From: an uncultured Ignavibacteriota bacterium
GTDB taxonomy: Bacteria; Bacteroidota; Ignavibacteria; Palsa-1295
Reading direction: 5' to 3'
Assembly (NCBI GenBank): GCA_903900335.1
Contig: CAIUMP010000037.1
Coordinates: 1 to 59,894, forward strand
Length of the DNA stretch: 59,894 bases
Within the stretch, counting starts at the first letter, position 1. Each line of letters opens with the position of its first letter. The position numbers and the translations under genes were made by a program. The notes under the pieces are model-generated. The model did not search any database. It saw only the letters and a list, made by a program, of their open reading frames with translations, and was not told where the DNA came from. Below, piece after piece: positions 35,771-45,324 of this stretch.

Positions 35771-36010
35771 ATGGCAGACGCGACAGTAGAATCAAAAATC
35801 AGAGAGATCATCGTCAGCAAGCTCGGCGTAGAAGAGTCACAAGTGACGACCGCCGCATCGTTCACGAACGATCTCGGAGCGGATTCGCTCGACACCGTCG
35901 AACTCGTTATGGAGTTCGAGAAGGCGTTCAACCTTCAGATCCCCGATGAAGATGCGGAGAAGATCCAGACCGTCGGTGATGCGGTCTCCTATGTGAGTTC
36001 GAAGAAGTAA
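35771..36010 (+). CDS. acpP: Acyl carrier protein
   Basis: 79 acidic residues. The phosphopantetheine serine lies in [19 protein letters not shown] (Ser near residue 40). Normal ACP length. AGGAT eight bases upstream is a Shine-Dalgarno. The 72-bp gap before it, with poly-T stretches, could hold an extra promoter, fitting the high demand for ACP. Confidence 0.97.
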   Translation: MADATVESKIREIIVSKLGVEESQVTTAASFTNDLGADSLDTVELVMEFEKAFNLQIPDEDAEKIQTVGDAVSYVSSKK

Positions 36011-36026
36011 TTGTTGCTTCCGTAGG

Positions 36027-36046
36027 GCCTCCATCCAATTGGAGGC
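36027..36046 (+). terminator. Hairpin between acpP and fabF
   Basis: 7-bp stem GCCTCCA / TGGAGGC with a 6-nt loop, followed by TCTTGTC. A leaky terminator or mRNA-stabilising hairpin just past acpP, which would lower fabF expression relative to acpP. Confidence 0.5.
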
Positions 36047-36068
36047 TCTTGTCAGAGCCTAAACGTCT

Positions 36069-37322
36069 ATGCAGAATAAGCGCCGAAGAGTAGTCGTCAC
36101 AGGTATGGGTGCCATGACCCCGATCGGAAATGATCTCCAGTCCTACTGGGATGGTCTTTCGAATGGGCGTTCCGGTGCTGCGCCCATTACACGTTTTGAC
36201 GCGACAGATTATGATACGAAGTTTGCGTGCGAGGTCAAGAACTTCAATGTTCTCGATTTCATCGATCGCAAGCTCTCGAACCGTATGGATCTGTTCACGC
36301 AATTTGGCGTGGCTGCAACAGACATGGCCGTCAAGGACGCCGGCTGGAATCTCGAATCGCTGGACAGAACGCGGATCGGCGTCGTCTATGGAAGCGGTAT
36401 CGGTGGGATGTGGACCTATCAAAAACAGCAGGAAACGCTGTATGAGACGGGCGGCCCTCACCGGATCTCTCCGTTCTTCGTGCCAATGCTTATCAGCGAT
36501 ATCTGCGCCGGATACATCTCGATGCGCTTCGGTCTGAAGGGACCGAATTATGCAACCACTAGCGCGTGCGCAACGAGCAACAACGCGATCATTGACGCAG
36601 TCATGCTCATTGAACGTGGCACAGCGGATGCGATCGTTGCTGGTGGTGCCGAAGCTGTGATCTGTCCGATGGGTGTCGGCGGGTTTAATGCGATGAAGGC
36701 GCTTTCGACGCGCAATGATGACCCAACCAAGGCAAGCCGTCCGTTCGACATAAAGCGGGATGGCTTTGTCATGGGCGAGGGTGGCGCAACCCTGATCTTG
36801 GAAGAGCTCGAACACGCGATGAACCGCGGCGCGAGGATCTACGCGGAGCTTTCCGGCTTTGGCTTGTCCGCGGACGCCTACCATATCACGCAGCCAGCTC
36901 CTGGAGGTGAAGGCGCAGTGCGTTCGATGAAGATGGCTGTGGAGTCCTCGGGACTTCGACCCGAGCAAGTGGATTACGTGAATGTTCACGGTACCTCTAC
37001 GCCGCTCGGTGACATCAGTGAGTCGAACGCGATCAAGGATGTCTTCGGCGATCACGCGCGCAAGGTAGCGATCAGTTCGACGAAGTCTATGACTGGCCAT
37101 TTACTGGGCGCGGCCGGTGCGATCGAAGCCATCGCGTCGGTGTTGGCTCTCCATCACCAGACTGCACCGCCAACCATCAACTACGAATTCCCTGATCCGG
37201 CTTGCGATCTGGACTATGTTCCGAATGTCGCCCGACCAATGCACATTGGGGCGGCCATGAGCAATGGATTTGGATTCGGTGGTCATAATGCTACGCTGCT
37301 CTTTACCCGGTATCAGGAATAG
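36069..37322 (+). CDS. fabF: 3-oxoacyl-ACP synthase II (FabF)
   Basis: 417 residues. Catalytic Cys in TTSACATSNNAI, His residues in VNVHGTSTPLGD and STKSMTGHLLGAAG, plus the Lys of the latter. N-terminal RVVVTGMGAMTPIGND and C-terminal NGFGFGGHNATLLF. Elongating condensing enzyme of type II fatty-acid synthesis. Last fab gene of the cluster; rnc follows after 45 bp. Confidence 0.97.
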   Translation: MQNKRRRVVVTGMGAMTPIGNDLQSYWDGLSNGRSGAAPITRFDATDYDTKFACEVKNFNVLDFIDRKLSNRMDLFTQFGVAATDMAVKDAGWNLESLDRTRIGVVYGSGIGGMWTYQKQQETLYETGGPHRISPFFVPMLISDICAGYISMRFGLKGPNYATTSACATSNNAIIDAVMLIERGTADAIVAGGAEAVICPMGVGGFNAMKALSTRNDDPTKASRPFDIKRDGFVMGEGGATLILEELEHAMNRGARIYAELSGFGLSADAYHITQPAPGGEGAVRSMKMAVESSGLRPEQVDYVNVHGTSTPLGDISESNAIKDVFGDHARKVAISSTKSMTGHLLGAAGAIEAIASVLALHHQTAPPTINYEFPDPACDLDYVPNVARPMHIGAAMSNGFGFGGHNATLLFTRYQE

Positions 37323-37367
37323 GCGACACCCGATTAGCTGGCTCCCGTTCTCCTCAGTTTCAACTCT

Positions 37368-38348
37368 GTGAATTCAGATTCAACCGACTCCCCAAACCCG
37401 AAAAGCAACGATAGTCAGTCGCCGCAACGTGGGATACTGGACCGGCTCCGCACCCGGATCGACCACTACCGCGAGTTAGGAAAAGCTCGCCGAGAGCGGA
37501 TGGAGTCGAGGTTGAAGTCGCGCTCGATCCCACAGGCTACGGCTACAGCCTCCGAACCTGCAACAAGTTTTGAGCACGTTGCGGGTACAGCCCGCCCGCT
37601 GCTTTCCGGTCGAGATTTTGATGAGTTGGAAAAACGCATTGGCTACACGATAAAACATCGGGCCTACTTCCTTCAAGCGCTTACCCACCGTTCCTATCTT
37701 CAGTTTGTCCAACTTCCGTCGTTGCGATCGAATGAGCGCCTCGAATTTTTAGGCGATTCCATTCTCAACCTGATCATCGCGGAATATTTGTACGGAGAAT
37801 TCGAAGCATTGGCCGAGGGTGAATTGACAAAGCTTCGCTCGCGGTTGGTTTCTGGTGCGGCGCTTGTCGAGCATGGGAATGATATTCAACTCGGCGAATT
37901 CCTGCTGCTCTCCACATCTGCGGATGCCGCGTTAAAACGCGGTTCCGCGACGCTTCTTGCCGATGCCTATGAGGCACTTATCGCAGCGATCTATCTTGAC
38001 GGCGGGATGTCTGCCGCGCGTGATTTCATCTATCGCAATATCATTACGCATACGCGGCGCGATGAGCTGATGCTCTCCGACAAGAATTATAAGTCCATGC
38101 TGTTGGAGTTTGTACAGGCAAAGAAGCTTCCATCTCCGCGCTATGTCACCGTGAGCGAGGCCGGGCCGAATCATGCCCGTACGTTCCTTGTCGAAGTGAT
38201 CGTTGGTGGTGTGAAGCACGGCGCTGGCGGAGGAAAATCGAAGAAGGAAGCAGAGCAGAATGCGGCTCAGGAAGCGCTGGAGTTTCTGGGGGTACTGCCA
38301 CGAACGGCTACGTCCGTCGATCAAACGCACGCTGCCGATCTAGGATGA
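37368..38348 (+). CDS. rnc: Ribonuclease III
   Basis: 326 residues with a GTG start. The endonuclease domain (about 85-220) has the signature NERLEFLGDSILNLIIAEYL and the second acidic cluster LADAYEALIAAIYLDGG. The dsRNA-binding domain is about 240-310 (NYKSMLLEFVQAKKLPSPRY, GGGKSKKEAEQNAAQEAL). The N-terminal ~80 residues are a Ser/Arg-rich lead not found in short RNase III. The acpP-fabF-rnc order is common in bacteria. The next gene, aroA, begins 6 bp after its stop. Confidence 0.95.
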   Translation: MNSDSTDSPNPKSNDSQSPQRGILDRLRTRIDHYRELGKARRERMESRLKSRSIPQATATASEPATSFEHVAGTARPLLSGRDFDELEKRIGYTIKHRAYFLQALTHRSYLQFVQLPSLRSNERLEFLGDSILNLIIAEYLYGEFEALAEGELTKLRSRLVSGAALVEHGNDIQLGEFLLLSTSADAALKRGSATLLADAYEALIAAIYLDGGMSAARDFIYRNIITHTRRDELMLSDKNYKSMLLEFVQAKKLPSPRYVTVSEAGPNHARTFLVEVIVGGVKHGAGGGKSKKEAEQNAAQEALEFLGVLPRTATSVDQTHAADLG

Positions 38349-38354
38349 GACAGC

Positions 38355-39707
38355 ATGGAAATTAGAATACATCCCATTTCCGGCGTTGCCTCAGACTCAA
38401 GACCAGTCCTCATTACTCCGCCGCCGGACAAATCCATTCTCCACAGAATTTTGCTGATCGGATCGCTGACGCAGTCTGCGATCCGCATTCCGATCTCTGG
38501 AATTTACTCCATCTCGCACGACGTGATCGCCACCGTGCTAGCGCTTGAATCTCTCGGAGTTCCGGTGGAGATATTCGATGACCATATTGAGCTTCACGGC
38601 GTCGGCAGAAAAGGCTACCGCGCGCCAACACACGTCATTAACTGTGCAAACTCTGGAACGACAGCTCGCTTGTTGATGGGTGTGCTTGCCGGCCAAAGCT
38701 TTGGATCAGCCCTGAGCGGAGATGTCTCGCTTAGTGCGCGTCCGATGCGCAGGGTGGCCACCCTTCTGGAGGCATTAGGAGCGAACGTCATCACTGGACC
38801 CGAGGGTACGCTGCCCATAATGATAAACGGGAGACGCTTGCATGGTGCAAGCCTATCCCTTCCCGTTGCATCTGCACAAATGAAGAGCGCGGTTCTGCTT
38901 GCAGGCCTTTTCGCGGAGGGGATCACCGCCGTGCGCGAACCCAGCCAAAGCCGCGATCATACGGAGAGAATGCTTGCCTCCTTTGGGTACGACATCGAGA
39001 TCGACGATGAGATTCGGCTGAACCCAGTGACAAACCCAAGCATTGTAGATGAGATTGTGTACGAGGTTCCGGGAGACGCATCGAGTGCTGCATTTCTCGT
39101 TGTAGCCGCGATCTTGCTACGCCGTCGGATCACTTTGTTGGGAGTAGGACTTAACCCAACTCGCACCAGATTCCTCGATGTGCTGGCAGTAATGGGTGTG
39201 GAGATGGAGGCGCAGAATGTGTTGGACTCCTTCGGAGAACCTCGCGGAGACCTTACCGTTTTCGCGGATCAGATCGAAGGGGCGCTTCTGCCACTGGAGC
39301 TTTCCGATGAAGACATTCCCTTACTAATTGACGAACTACCGATCCTGTTCATCCTCGCGATGTTTTCAGAAGGAGTAAGTGAAATTCGTGGCGCCGGGGA
39401 ATTGCGGAAAAAGGAGAGCGATCGAATTGCGGTTTCCGTGGAGCAACTCCGCCGTTTTGGTGTTGAGGTGATGGAGTATGAAGACGGCTTGTCCATCGTG
39501 GGCATTCTGGAGCGGCGGCTGCAGCCATGCACGATCATTCACGACGGGGATCATCGATTGGCTATGGCTTTTAGCATTGCTGCATTATTTTGCACAACAG
39601 AGGTCGAGCTCGACGAAGCGGAGGCCGTCTGCGTTTCCTACCCAGATTTTTTTGAACATTTGCGGGCGCTCTGTGGCCGTAAGCATGTGGAGACTATTGA
39701 GCCATGA
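38355..39707 (+). CDS. aroA: 3-phosphoshikimate 1-carboxyvinyltransferase (EPSP synthase)
   Basis: 450 residues. PPDKSILHRILLIGSL at about 22-37 (shikimate-3-phosphate site), NSGTTARLLMGVLAGQSF, LSARPMRRVATLLEALG, and AGELRKKESDRIA with the catalytic KESDR. It joins shikimate-3-phosphate and phosphoenolpyruvate. First of five aro genes, and coupled to aroE by a 4-nt overlap. Confidence 0.96.
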   Translation: MEIRIHPISGVASDSRPVLITPPPDKSILHRILLIGSLTQSAIRIPISGIYSISHDVIATVLALESLGVPVEIFDDHIELHGVGRKGYRAPTHVINCANSGTTARLLMGVLAGQSFGSALSGDVSLSARPMRRVATLLEALGANVITGPEGTLPIMINGRRLHGASLSLPVASAQMKSAVLLAGLFAEGITAVREPSQSRDHTERMLASFGYDIEIDDEIRLNPVTNPSIVDEIVYEVPGDASSAAFLVVAAILLRRRITLLGVGLNPTRTRFLDVLAVMGVEMEAQNVLDSFGEPRGDLTVFADQIEGALLPLELSDEDIPLLIDELPILFILAMFSEGVSEIRGAGELRKKESDRIAVSVEQLRRFGVEVMEYEDGLSIVGILERRLQPCTIIHDGDHRLAMAFSIAALFCTTEVELDEAEAVCVSYPDFFEHLRALCGRKHVETIEP

Positions 39708-40594
39708 AGACATTAAAGGCGGCCGTCTTTGGCCGCTCGCTGGATCACAGCATTTCTCCTGAGGTGCATAGCGAGATTTTTAAGATCATGTGTCAGCGGA
39801 TTCCGTCGGAGTACCACGCTATTCAGTATGGCAAAGTAGAGTGCGACGATGAGAAGGAGTTTCGCTTTCAAGTTCAACGCGGTACCGAGTGGGGCTTCAC
39901 AGGTATTAACGTAACCAACCCCTACAAACACACCGCCGCCGGCATGGCGCGCGACAAGGACGCAGTTGTCCGTGATATGGGCTCAGCGAACACGATCCGA
40001 TTTGGATTGTCCTTCACTGTTGCCTCTACGGATGGACCGGGATTCTGCCTTTCCATTGCTAAGGAATTCCCGGGTCTCGATGCAAGCAATTATCGTTTGC
40101 TGATTTTAGGTGCCGGCGGCGCATCGCGTGCGGTTTTCCATGCTACAAAAAGCATGGGTTGGCGAAATGTTACTGTTGCAGCCAGGAACGTACCGGCCGC
40201 GAAAGAAGCCTATTCAGATGCGCCAGACGTTCAGGTTATCTCACTTGCCGAGGTGACTCGCGACGACGGCGCACAATTAGTTGTGCAGGCAACCCCGGTA
40301 GGATTGAAATCAAGTGAGCTCATAGCGGAGAATTTCGCATGGAACGCTGGTGACATCGCTGTCGATCTTGTCTATAATCCGATTAGGACCCGCTTTTTAG
40401 ACAGTGCTTCCGAGCAAGGGGCTACCGCGATCTCCGGACTTGGAATGCTCTTGGAGCAAGCCGCACTTTCGCAGCACCTCTGGTTGACAGGAAGAGAAGC
40501 GAAAGATTCGATGCTAACCCCGACGGAGTACAATGAGCTCAAAGAGTCGATGTCAAAAATCCTCACAGCACGATGGGACGCCTTCGCTACCTAA
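39704..40594 (+). CDS. aroE: Shikimate dehydrogenase
   Basis: 296 residues. VFGRSLDHSISPEVH (shikimate site), GINVTNPYKHTAAGMARDKD with the catalytic Lys/Asp pair, LILGAGGASRAVFHA (NADPH loop), and AVDLVYNPIRTRFLDSA. Reduces 3-dehydroshikimate. It overlaps aroA by 4 nt and the start of aroC by 22 nt, so translation is closely coupled. Confidence 0.95.
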   Translation: MKTLKAAVFGRSLDHSISPEVHSEIFKIMCQRIPSEYHAIQYGKVECDDEKEFRFQVQRGTEWGFTGINVTNPYKHTAAGMARDKDAVVRDMGSANTIRFGLSFTVASTDGPGFCLSIAKEFPGLDASNYRLLILGAGGASRAVFHATKSMGWRNVTVAARNVPAAKEAYSDAPDVQVISLAEVTRDDGAQLVVQATPVGLKSSELIAENFAWNAGDIAVDLVYNPIRTRFLDSASEQGATAISGLGMLLEQAALSQHLWLTGREAKDSMLTPTEYNELKESMSKILTARWDAFAT

Positions 40595-41754
40595 CAGCGG
40601 GTGAATCGCATGGAGCGATGCTCGTTGGAATTCTTGAGGGTGTGCCAGCGGGGTTATCACTCATTGCTGAGCGCGACATTGATCCGATCTTACGTGAGCG
40701 ACAGCAAGGATACGGCCGTTCACATCGGCAGAAGATCGAGAGCGATCGTGCAACGATCGTTTCTGGTGTCCGCTTCGGCGTCACCACTGGTGCTCCAATA
40801 GCTATTACCATTGAGAACAACGATTGGGTTCGCTGGACAGAGAGAATGTCGGTCACGCCCGGTGAAAATCAGGGATCACGAGTAACGATTCCGCGTCCTG
40901 GCCATGCCGATCTCGCCGGTGGGATCAAGTATGGTCACGAGCAGGATATGCGTAACGTGCTCGAACGAGCAAGCGCGCGGGAGACGGCCATGCGTGTCGC
41001 GATCGGAGCAGTAGCGAGCACACTACTACATTGTCTTGATTTCGAGTCTATTTCATATGTGCAATCCATAGGTGGTGTTGTAGCGGGGCCATTGTCCGAT
41101 CCCTTCGAGAATCGAGTGCAAATCGCGTCTAGTGTTGTTCGAATGATGGATTCCACGGCCGAGGCGGCGGCTATCCTCGCTATTGACAAGGCGAAAGAAC
41201 GGGGCGATACACTGGGTGGCATTGTAGAGTGTGTGGTTCGTGGCGTGCCAGTCGGCGTTGGAAGTCACGTCCAGTGGGATCGCAAACTCGATGCCGCTAT
41301 CGCACAAGCTGTTATGAGTATTCAGGCCGTAAAAGCGGTGGAGATCGGCGCTGGTCGGAGTGCCGCGTTGCAAAACGGTTCAGAAACTCACGATCCCATC
41401 GTGCTTCGAGATGGCACAATAGCACGGAGCAAGAACAATGCTGGCGGAATAGAGGGTGGGATGTCGAACGGCGAACCCATTGTCGTTCGCGCTGCGATGA
41501 AGCCCATCTCCACACTGATGCGTCCGCTTGAATCGGTCGATCTAAAAACAGGACAGCCGACGGACGCCCACATTGAGCGAAGCGATGTCTGCGCCGTGCC
41601 AGCATTAGCCGTCATCGTCGAACAGGTTGTAGCTTTGACTATCGCATCGGCGTTATTGGAGACGTTTGGTGGCGATACGGTTGACGAGCTTCGCGCCCGG
41701 GTCTCCGAGCGACGCGGCGCGCTCCGTATTGATAGGATTCTCTCGCGAGCATGA
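40573..41754 (+). CDS. aroC: Chorismate synthase
   Basis: 393 residues. The signature GESHGAMLVGILEGVPAG lies at the N-terminus; RPGHADLAGGIKYGHE and ERASARETAMRVAIGA follow, and GIEGGMSNGEPIVVRAAMKP near residue 300. Uses reduced FMN to form chorismate. Starts 22 nt inside aroE; overlaps aroKB by 4 nt. Confidence 0.97.
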   Translation: MGRLRYLTAGESHGAMLVGILEGVPAGLSLIAERDIDPILRERQQGYGRSHRQKIESDRATIVSGVRFGVTTGAPIAITIENNDWVRWTERMSVTPGENQGSRVTIPRPGHADLAGGIKYGHEQDMRNVLERASARETAMRVAIGAVASTLLHCLDFESISYVQSIGGVVAGPLSDPFENRVQIASSVVRMMDSTAEAAAILAIDKAKERGDTLGGIVECVVRGVPVGVGSHVQWDRKLDAAIAQAVMSIQAVKAVEIGAGRSAALQNGSETHDPIVLRDGTIARSKNNAGGIEGGMSNGEPIVVRAAMKPISTLMRPLESVDLKTGQPTDAHIERSDVCAVPALAVIVEQVVALTIASALLETFGGDTVDELRARVSERRGALRIDRILSRA

Positions 41755-43445
41755 CGTGGCGCAATCGTAATCTATATCTTATCGGGCTTCCCGGAGCAGG
41801 GAAGTCTGCAATAGGCGGTGAACTTGCTTCGCTACTACGAGAGCACTCCTATTCTTTTCTTGATCTTGATTCGGAGATCGAGCGGATCGCTTGCCGATCC
41901 ATACCATCTATTTTCTCAACGTTAGGCGAAGCTGCATTTCGTAATTTCGAAACCGCCGCGTTGAAGAATGCTGCGGATGATAAGAGCCGTCACTATGTGG
42001 TTGCAACAGGCGGTGGGATCGTGATGAACCCATTGAACCGCTCGATCATGCGGGGAAGCGGCATCCCGATCTGGATAGACGTTACTGTGCGAGAGGCTGT
42101 GAAAAACGTATTGGCGGATTTCGCAAACGGTATTGACCGTCCACTTCTACGGGCGGCCTCGCACGACGAATTGGAAGCAACGATGCGGGCGCTTCTGGAA
42201 ATTCGTCGGCCATACTACGAAGAGGCAACGCTCCACTTCGTCTCACGCAGCCCGCGAGGCGACATCCGTACCCCATCCGAATTAGCAATGGAATTGTTAA
42301 TGGCACTTGATGAAATGTCTTTCAAAGTGCTGCTGACTCCCCGATTTAAAACAATCGTTGCAAAGAGTGCTCTACGCGATTATCCGATACTCGTTGGTAG
42401 TGGGTGTGCGCTCCGAGAGTTGGTGCATAGTATTCGGGAAACCTCCGCCAAGACGATCGTAACGATTACGGATACGAATGTAGGCGCGCTGCACGGAGAG
42501 GAGTTGCATGCAAAGCTAACGACCGCATTTCCAAGCGGCTATTCATTCCACACGCTGACCATTCGAGCAGGAGAAGGCAGCAAGAACCGTGAAACACTGT
42601 TCGATCTGCTCAGCACACTTTCGACACTTAATGCTGGACGAAAGGACATCCTGATCGTCGCCATGGGCGGTGGAGTCGTGACCGATCTTGCCGGGTTTGC
42701 TGCGAGCATTTACAATCGAGGAGTGAAAGTCATTCATATTCCAACTACGCTACTTGCGCAAGCGGACGCAGCGATCGGTGGGAAGACAGGAATTGATTTT
42801 GACGGCAAGAAGAATCTGGTCGGGACATTCTATCCACCTACTCAAGTTCTCGTGGATCCGCTCTTTCTGAAGACCCTGCCACAGAGAGAATTGCACGCGG
42901 CTCTTGGTGAAGTCTTCAAGTATGCGCTCATCGGGTCGCGGACACTGTGGGAGGAGCTTTCGAGTAAGGTCGGCCGGCTTGTGCGTGGTGTAGATGGCGC
43001 ATACGCAGAGATCATACACGAATCCATTATTCAGAAGCTTCGGTATGTCGAGGCGGATGAGTTTGAACGGGCGAGTGGGGTTCGCGAGTTGTTAAACTTT
43101 GGCCACACTTTTGGACATGCGTTGGAATCTGCAACGGGATTCCACACCGTGTTGCACGGGGAGGCCGTGCTGCTGGGAATGCGAGCGGCTGCGTGGTTGT
43201 CGAAGGAAATGGGTTACATTTCGATCGAGACATGGCAGGAGATTGAACAGACGCTCGGGAGAATTCCAATCGAAGTACGTGTTCAGTGCGAAGCATCAGC
43301 CGTATTGAACGCATTCAAGCACGACAAGAAGCGTCAAGGCGTGAACCGTGTTATTTTGCTTCGCGCGATCGGCGAAGCGTTCGTCCGGGAAATTTTGGAT
43401 GAGGACGCTACCCGTGCAATTGAATTTATGCTCTCACTTACATGA
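41751..43445 (+). CDS. aroKB: Fused shikimate kinase / 3-dehydroquinate synthase
   Basis: 564 residues. Residues 1-185 are shikimate kinase: P-loop GLPGAGKS (12-19), shikimate-binding Asp40, Arg64 and the GGG at 87-89, and lid Arg130. Residues about 190-564 are 3-dehydroquinate synthase: MGGGVVTDLAGFAASI (NAD site), TTLLAQADAAIGGKTGID, KKNLVGTFYPP, LGEVFKYALIG and NFGHTFGHALE with the zinc ligands. Both halves look complete, so one chain should catalyse steps 2 and 5 of the shikimate pathway. AroKB fusions are known in some bacteria. Overlaps aroC and aroQ by 4 nt each. Confidence 0.94.
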   Translation: MTWRNRNLYLIGLPGAGKSAIGGELASLLREHSYSFLDLDSEIERIACRSIPSIFSTLGEAAFRNFETAALKNAADDKSRHYVVATGGGIVMNPLNRSIMRGSGIPIWIDVTVREAVKNVLADFANGIDRPLLRAASHDELEATMRALLEIRRPYYEEATLHFVSRSPRGDIRTPSELAMELLMALDEMSFKVLLTPRFKTIVAKSALRDYPILVGSGCALRELVHSIRETSAKTIVTITDTNVGALHGEELHAKLTTAFPSGYSFHTLTIRAGEGSKNRETLFDLLSTLSTLNAGRKDILIVAMGGGVVTDLAGFAASIYNRGVKVIHIPTTLLAQADAAIGGKTGIDFDGKKNLVGTFYPPTQVLVDPLFLKTLPQRELHAALGEVFKYALIGSRTLWEELSSKVGRLVRGVDGAYAEIIHESIIQKLRYVEADEFERASGVRELLNFGHTFGHALESATGFHTVLHGEAVLLGMRAAAWLSKEMGYISIETWQEIEQTLGRIPIEVRVQCEASAVLNAFKHDKKRQGVNRVILLRAIGEAFVREILDEDATRAIEFMLSLT

Positions 43446-43888
43446 ATATCTTAGTACTCAACGGACCCAGTCTAAACCTACTTGGCGAGCGCGAGCCTGC
43501 GCTTTATGGAACGGCGACGCTACGTGATGTCGAGAAAATGCTGAAGGACGAGGCCGCGATTCACGGTGCCAGCTTGCACTTCCTGCAGTCCAACCACGAG
43601 GGGGTGCTTATCGACAAGCTCCATGAGGAGCGCCACTGGGCAAATGGTATTCTCATGAACCCTGGTGCGCTTACACATTACTCCTATTCACTTAGGGATG
43701 CAGTGGCAGCGATCAATAAACCGATGGTGGAAGTGCATTTGACGGATCTTACGAAACGGGAGGAGTTCCGTAAATTCAGTGTCTTCGAAGGTGCGACCAA
43801 TGTACGCCGCATCATGGGGCGCGGCGCGCAAGGGTATGTGGATGCGCTGCGAATGCTGGTCAACCCGGAGGGCTCTACCGCAGCATGA
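43442..43888 (+). CDS. aroQ: Type II 3-dehydroquinate dehydratase
   Basis: 148 residues. LVLNGPSLNLLGEREPALYG with the catalytic Arg/Tyr region, LQSNHEGVLIDKLHEE, MNPGALTHYSYSLRDA, and MVEVHLTDLTKREEFRK with the catalytic His. Dodecameric enzyme that dehydrates 3-dehydroquinate. NGPSLN replaces the usual NGPNLN, a mild deviation. Overlaps its neighbours on both sides by 4 nt. Confidence 0.95.
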   Translation: MNILVLNGPSLNLLGEREPALYGTATLRDVEKMLKDEAAIHGASLHFLQSNHEGVLIDKLHEERHWANGILMNPGALTHYSYSLRDAVAAINKPMVEVHLTDLTKREEFRKFSVFEGATNVRRIMGRGAQGYVDALRMLVNPEGSTAA

Positions 43889-44754
43889 AGAAGCTACTCT
43901 CCTTTGTAAAGATCGAGCACACGCTCTTTTCCCTGCCGATGATCTACTCCGGTATGGGGCTTGCTCTTCATGCGGATTGGCTTTCGGGCACACCAAAACC
44001 GGACGCAATGACGTTGGTATCGAAGGGATTACTGATACTCGGCGCCGCAACAGGCGCGCGGACGATCGGCTTTGCGGTGAATCGAATCGTTGATCGTCAC
44101 ATCGACGCAAAGAATCCACGCACAGCAAACCGCGAGTTGCCATCCGGCAAGATGACACTTGCACAGGCCTACGTGGTGATCGCCGGTGCGGTGATACTCT
44201 ATCTTGCGTGTGCTGCTTCCTTGAATAGTCTGTGCCTGATGTTGTCGCCGATACCCGTTGCTATTTTTTGCATTTATCCATTCATGAAGCGCTTCACTTC
44301 GCTGGCGCATTTCGGGCTTGGTGCTTCGCTCGCGCTGGGACCGCTGGGCGGTTACTTTGCAGTAAGGCCATCGCTGGATGGCGTTTTTCCGGCAGCACTG
44401 TTATCGCTCTTCACCTGGCTGTGGGCTTCCGGCTTTGACATAATCTATTCCACATCCGATGAAGAGTTTGACAAGCGGCAAGGGCTTTACTCGTTGCCTT
44501 CAAAGTTTGGTACAAAGAAGGCGCTTCAAATATCAGCTGGAATACACGTTGCAGCATTCATTGTGCTGATCGGAGTGTATTTGACAACATTCACAGGCAG
44601 TGTAGTGGCGCTCTTGCTATTAGTAGAAGCAGGAATATTACTTTACCTTGAACAAAAAAAGGCATCCGATGTGGAGCTTGCCTTCTTTAAGATCAATGCG
44701 GTGCTTGGCTTCGTCGTCATGCTTTTTGTTTTGTTAGGAGGATTAACTTCATGA
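43885..44754 (+). CDS. mqnP: UbiA-family prenyltransferase (menaquinone pathway, MqnP-like)
   Basis: 289 residues with about eight membrane helices. The two prenyl-diphosphate motifs are NRIVDRHIDAKNPRTANREL (Asn/Asp-rich, residues about 70-90) and DIIYSTSDEEFDKRQGLYSL (about 187-206). UbiA enzymes attach an isoprenoid tail to an aromatic acid. The neighbours are ubiX, ubiD, mqnEA and mqnC, so the substrate is most likely 1,4-dihydroxy-6-naphthoate, as for MqnP of the futalosine route. It overlaps both neighbours by 4 nt. Confidence 0.9.
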   Translation: MKKLLSFVKIEHTLFSLPMIYSGMGLALHADWLSGTPKPDAMTLVSKGLLILGAATGARTIGFAVNRIVDRHIDAKNPRTANRELPSGKMTLAQAYVVIAGAVILYLACAASLNSLCLMLSPIPVAIFCIYPFMKRFTSLAHFGLGASLALGPLGGYFAVRPSLDGVFPAALLSLFTWLWASGFDIIYSTSDEEFDKRQGLYSLPSKFGTKKALQISAGIHVAAFIVLIGVYLTTFTGSVVALLLLVEAGILLYLEQKKASDVELAFFKINAVLGFVVMLFVLLGGLTS

Positions 44755-45323
44755 GCGAACGCCCGAAACGAATTGCCGTAGGTATAACGGGTTCGAGTGG
44801 CGCAGTCTATGCGCTGGATTTTTTGAAGCGATGCCCGTACGATAAATACCTGGTTGTTTCGAAGTGGGGGAAGGCCATTCTAAAGGACGAGCTCGGCCTT
44901 GCCGACCCCATTGCGGATCTCGCACCATACTATAAGCGGAATTTTCTTGACTCGGATATGACAGCTCCGCTTGCCTCTGGTACGAATCACATTGATGCGT
45001 TCGTGATTCTTCCAGCTTCGACCAGCACCATCGGTAAAATAGCTTCTGGTATTGGTGACACGCTGCTGACGCGAACGGCAGCGGTCTGTTTGAAGGAGCG
45101 TACGAAGCTCATAATTTGCGTTCGGGAGACACCGCTATCGACAATTACTCTGCGCCAGTGTGCGGATCTCTCTGCAGAGGGGGCGCTCATCATGCCGATC
45201 TCCCCGCCATTATACTTTGTACCGAAGACGGTCGAGGAGTATGTTCAGGGATTTGTGAATAAAGTGCTGGCGCATGTTGGAGTGGAAGTTGGCGGTGGAT
45301 GGCGTGCGGAGGAATTAGAGTAG
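44751..45323 (+). CDS. ubiX: Flavin prenyltransferase UbiX
   Basis: 190 residues. IAVGITGSSGAVYAL (FMN loop) at the N-terminus, LPASTSTIGKIASGIGD in the middle, and RETPLSTITLRQCADL, all diagnostic. UbiX prenylates FMN to make the prFMN cofactor of UbiD decarboxylases; ubiD is the next gene, one base away. In the futalosine route this pair is thought to act after ring prenylation. Confidence 0.94.
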   Translation: MSERPKRIAVGITGSSGAVYALDFLKRCPYDKYLVVSKWGKAILKDELGLADPIADLAPYYKRNFLDSDMTAPLASGTNHIDAFVILPASTSTIGKIASGIGDTLLTRTAAVCLKERTKLIICVRETPLSTITLRQCADLSAEGALIMPISPPLYFVPKTVEEYVQGFVNKVLAHVGVEVGGGWRAEELE

Positions 45324-45324
45324 C

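Noticed and set aside
35928-37100. 390-codon minus-strand frame
   Set aside because: Antisense to fabF, which is unambiguous. Rich in Arg/His/Ile, as expected for an antisense shadow.
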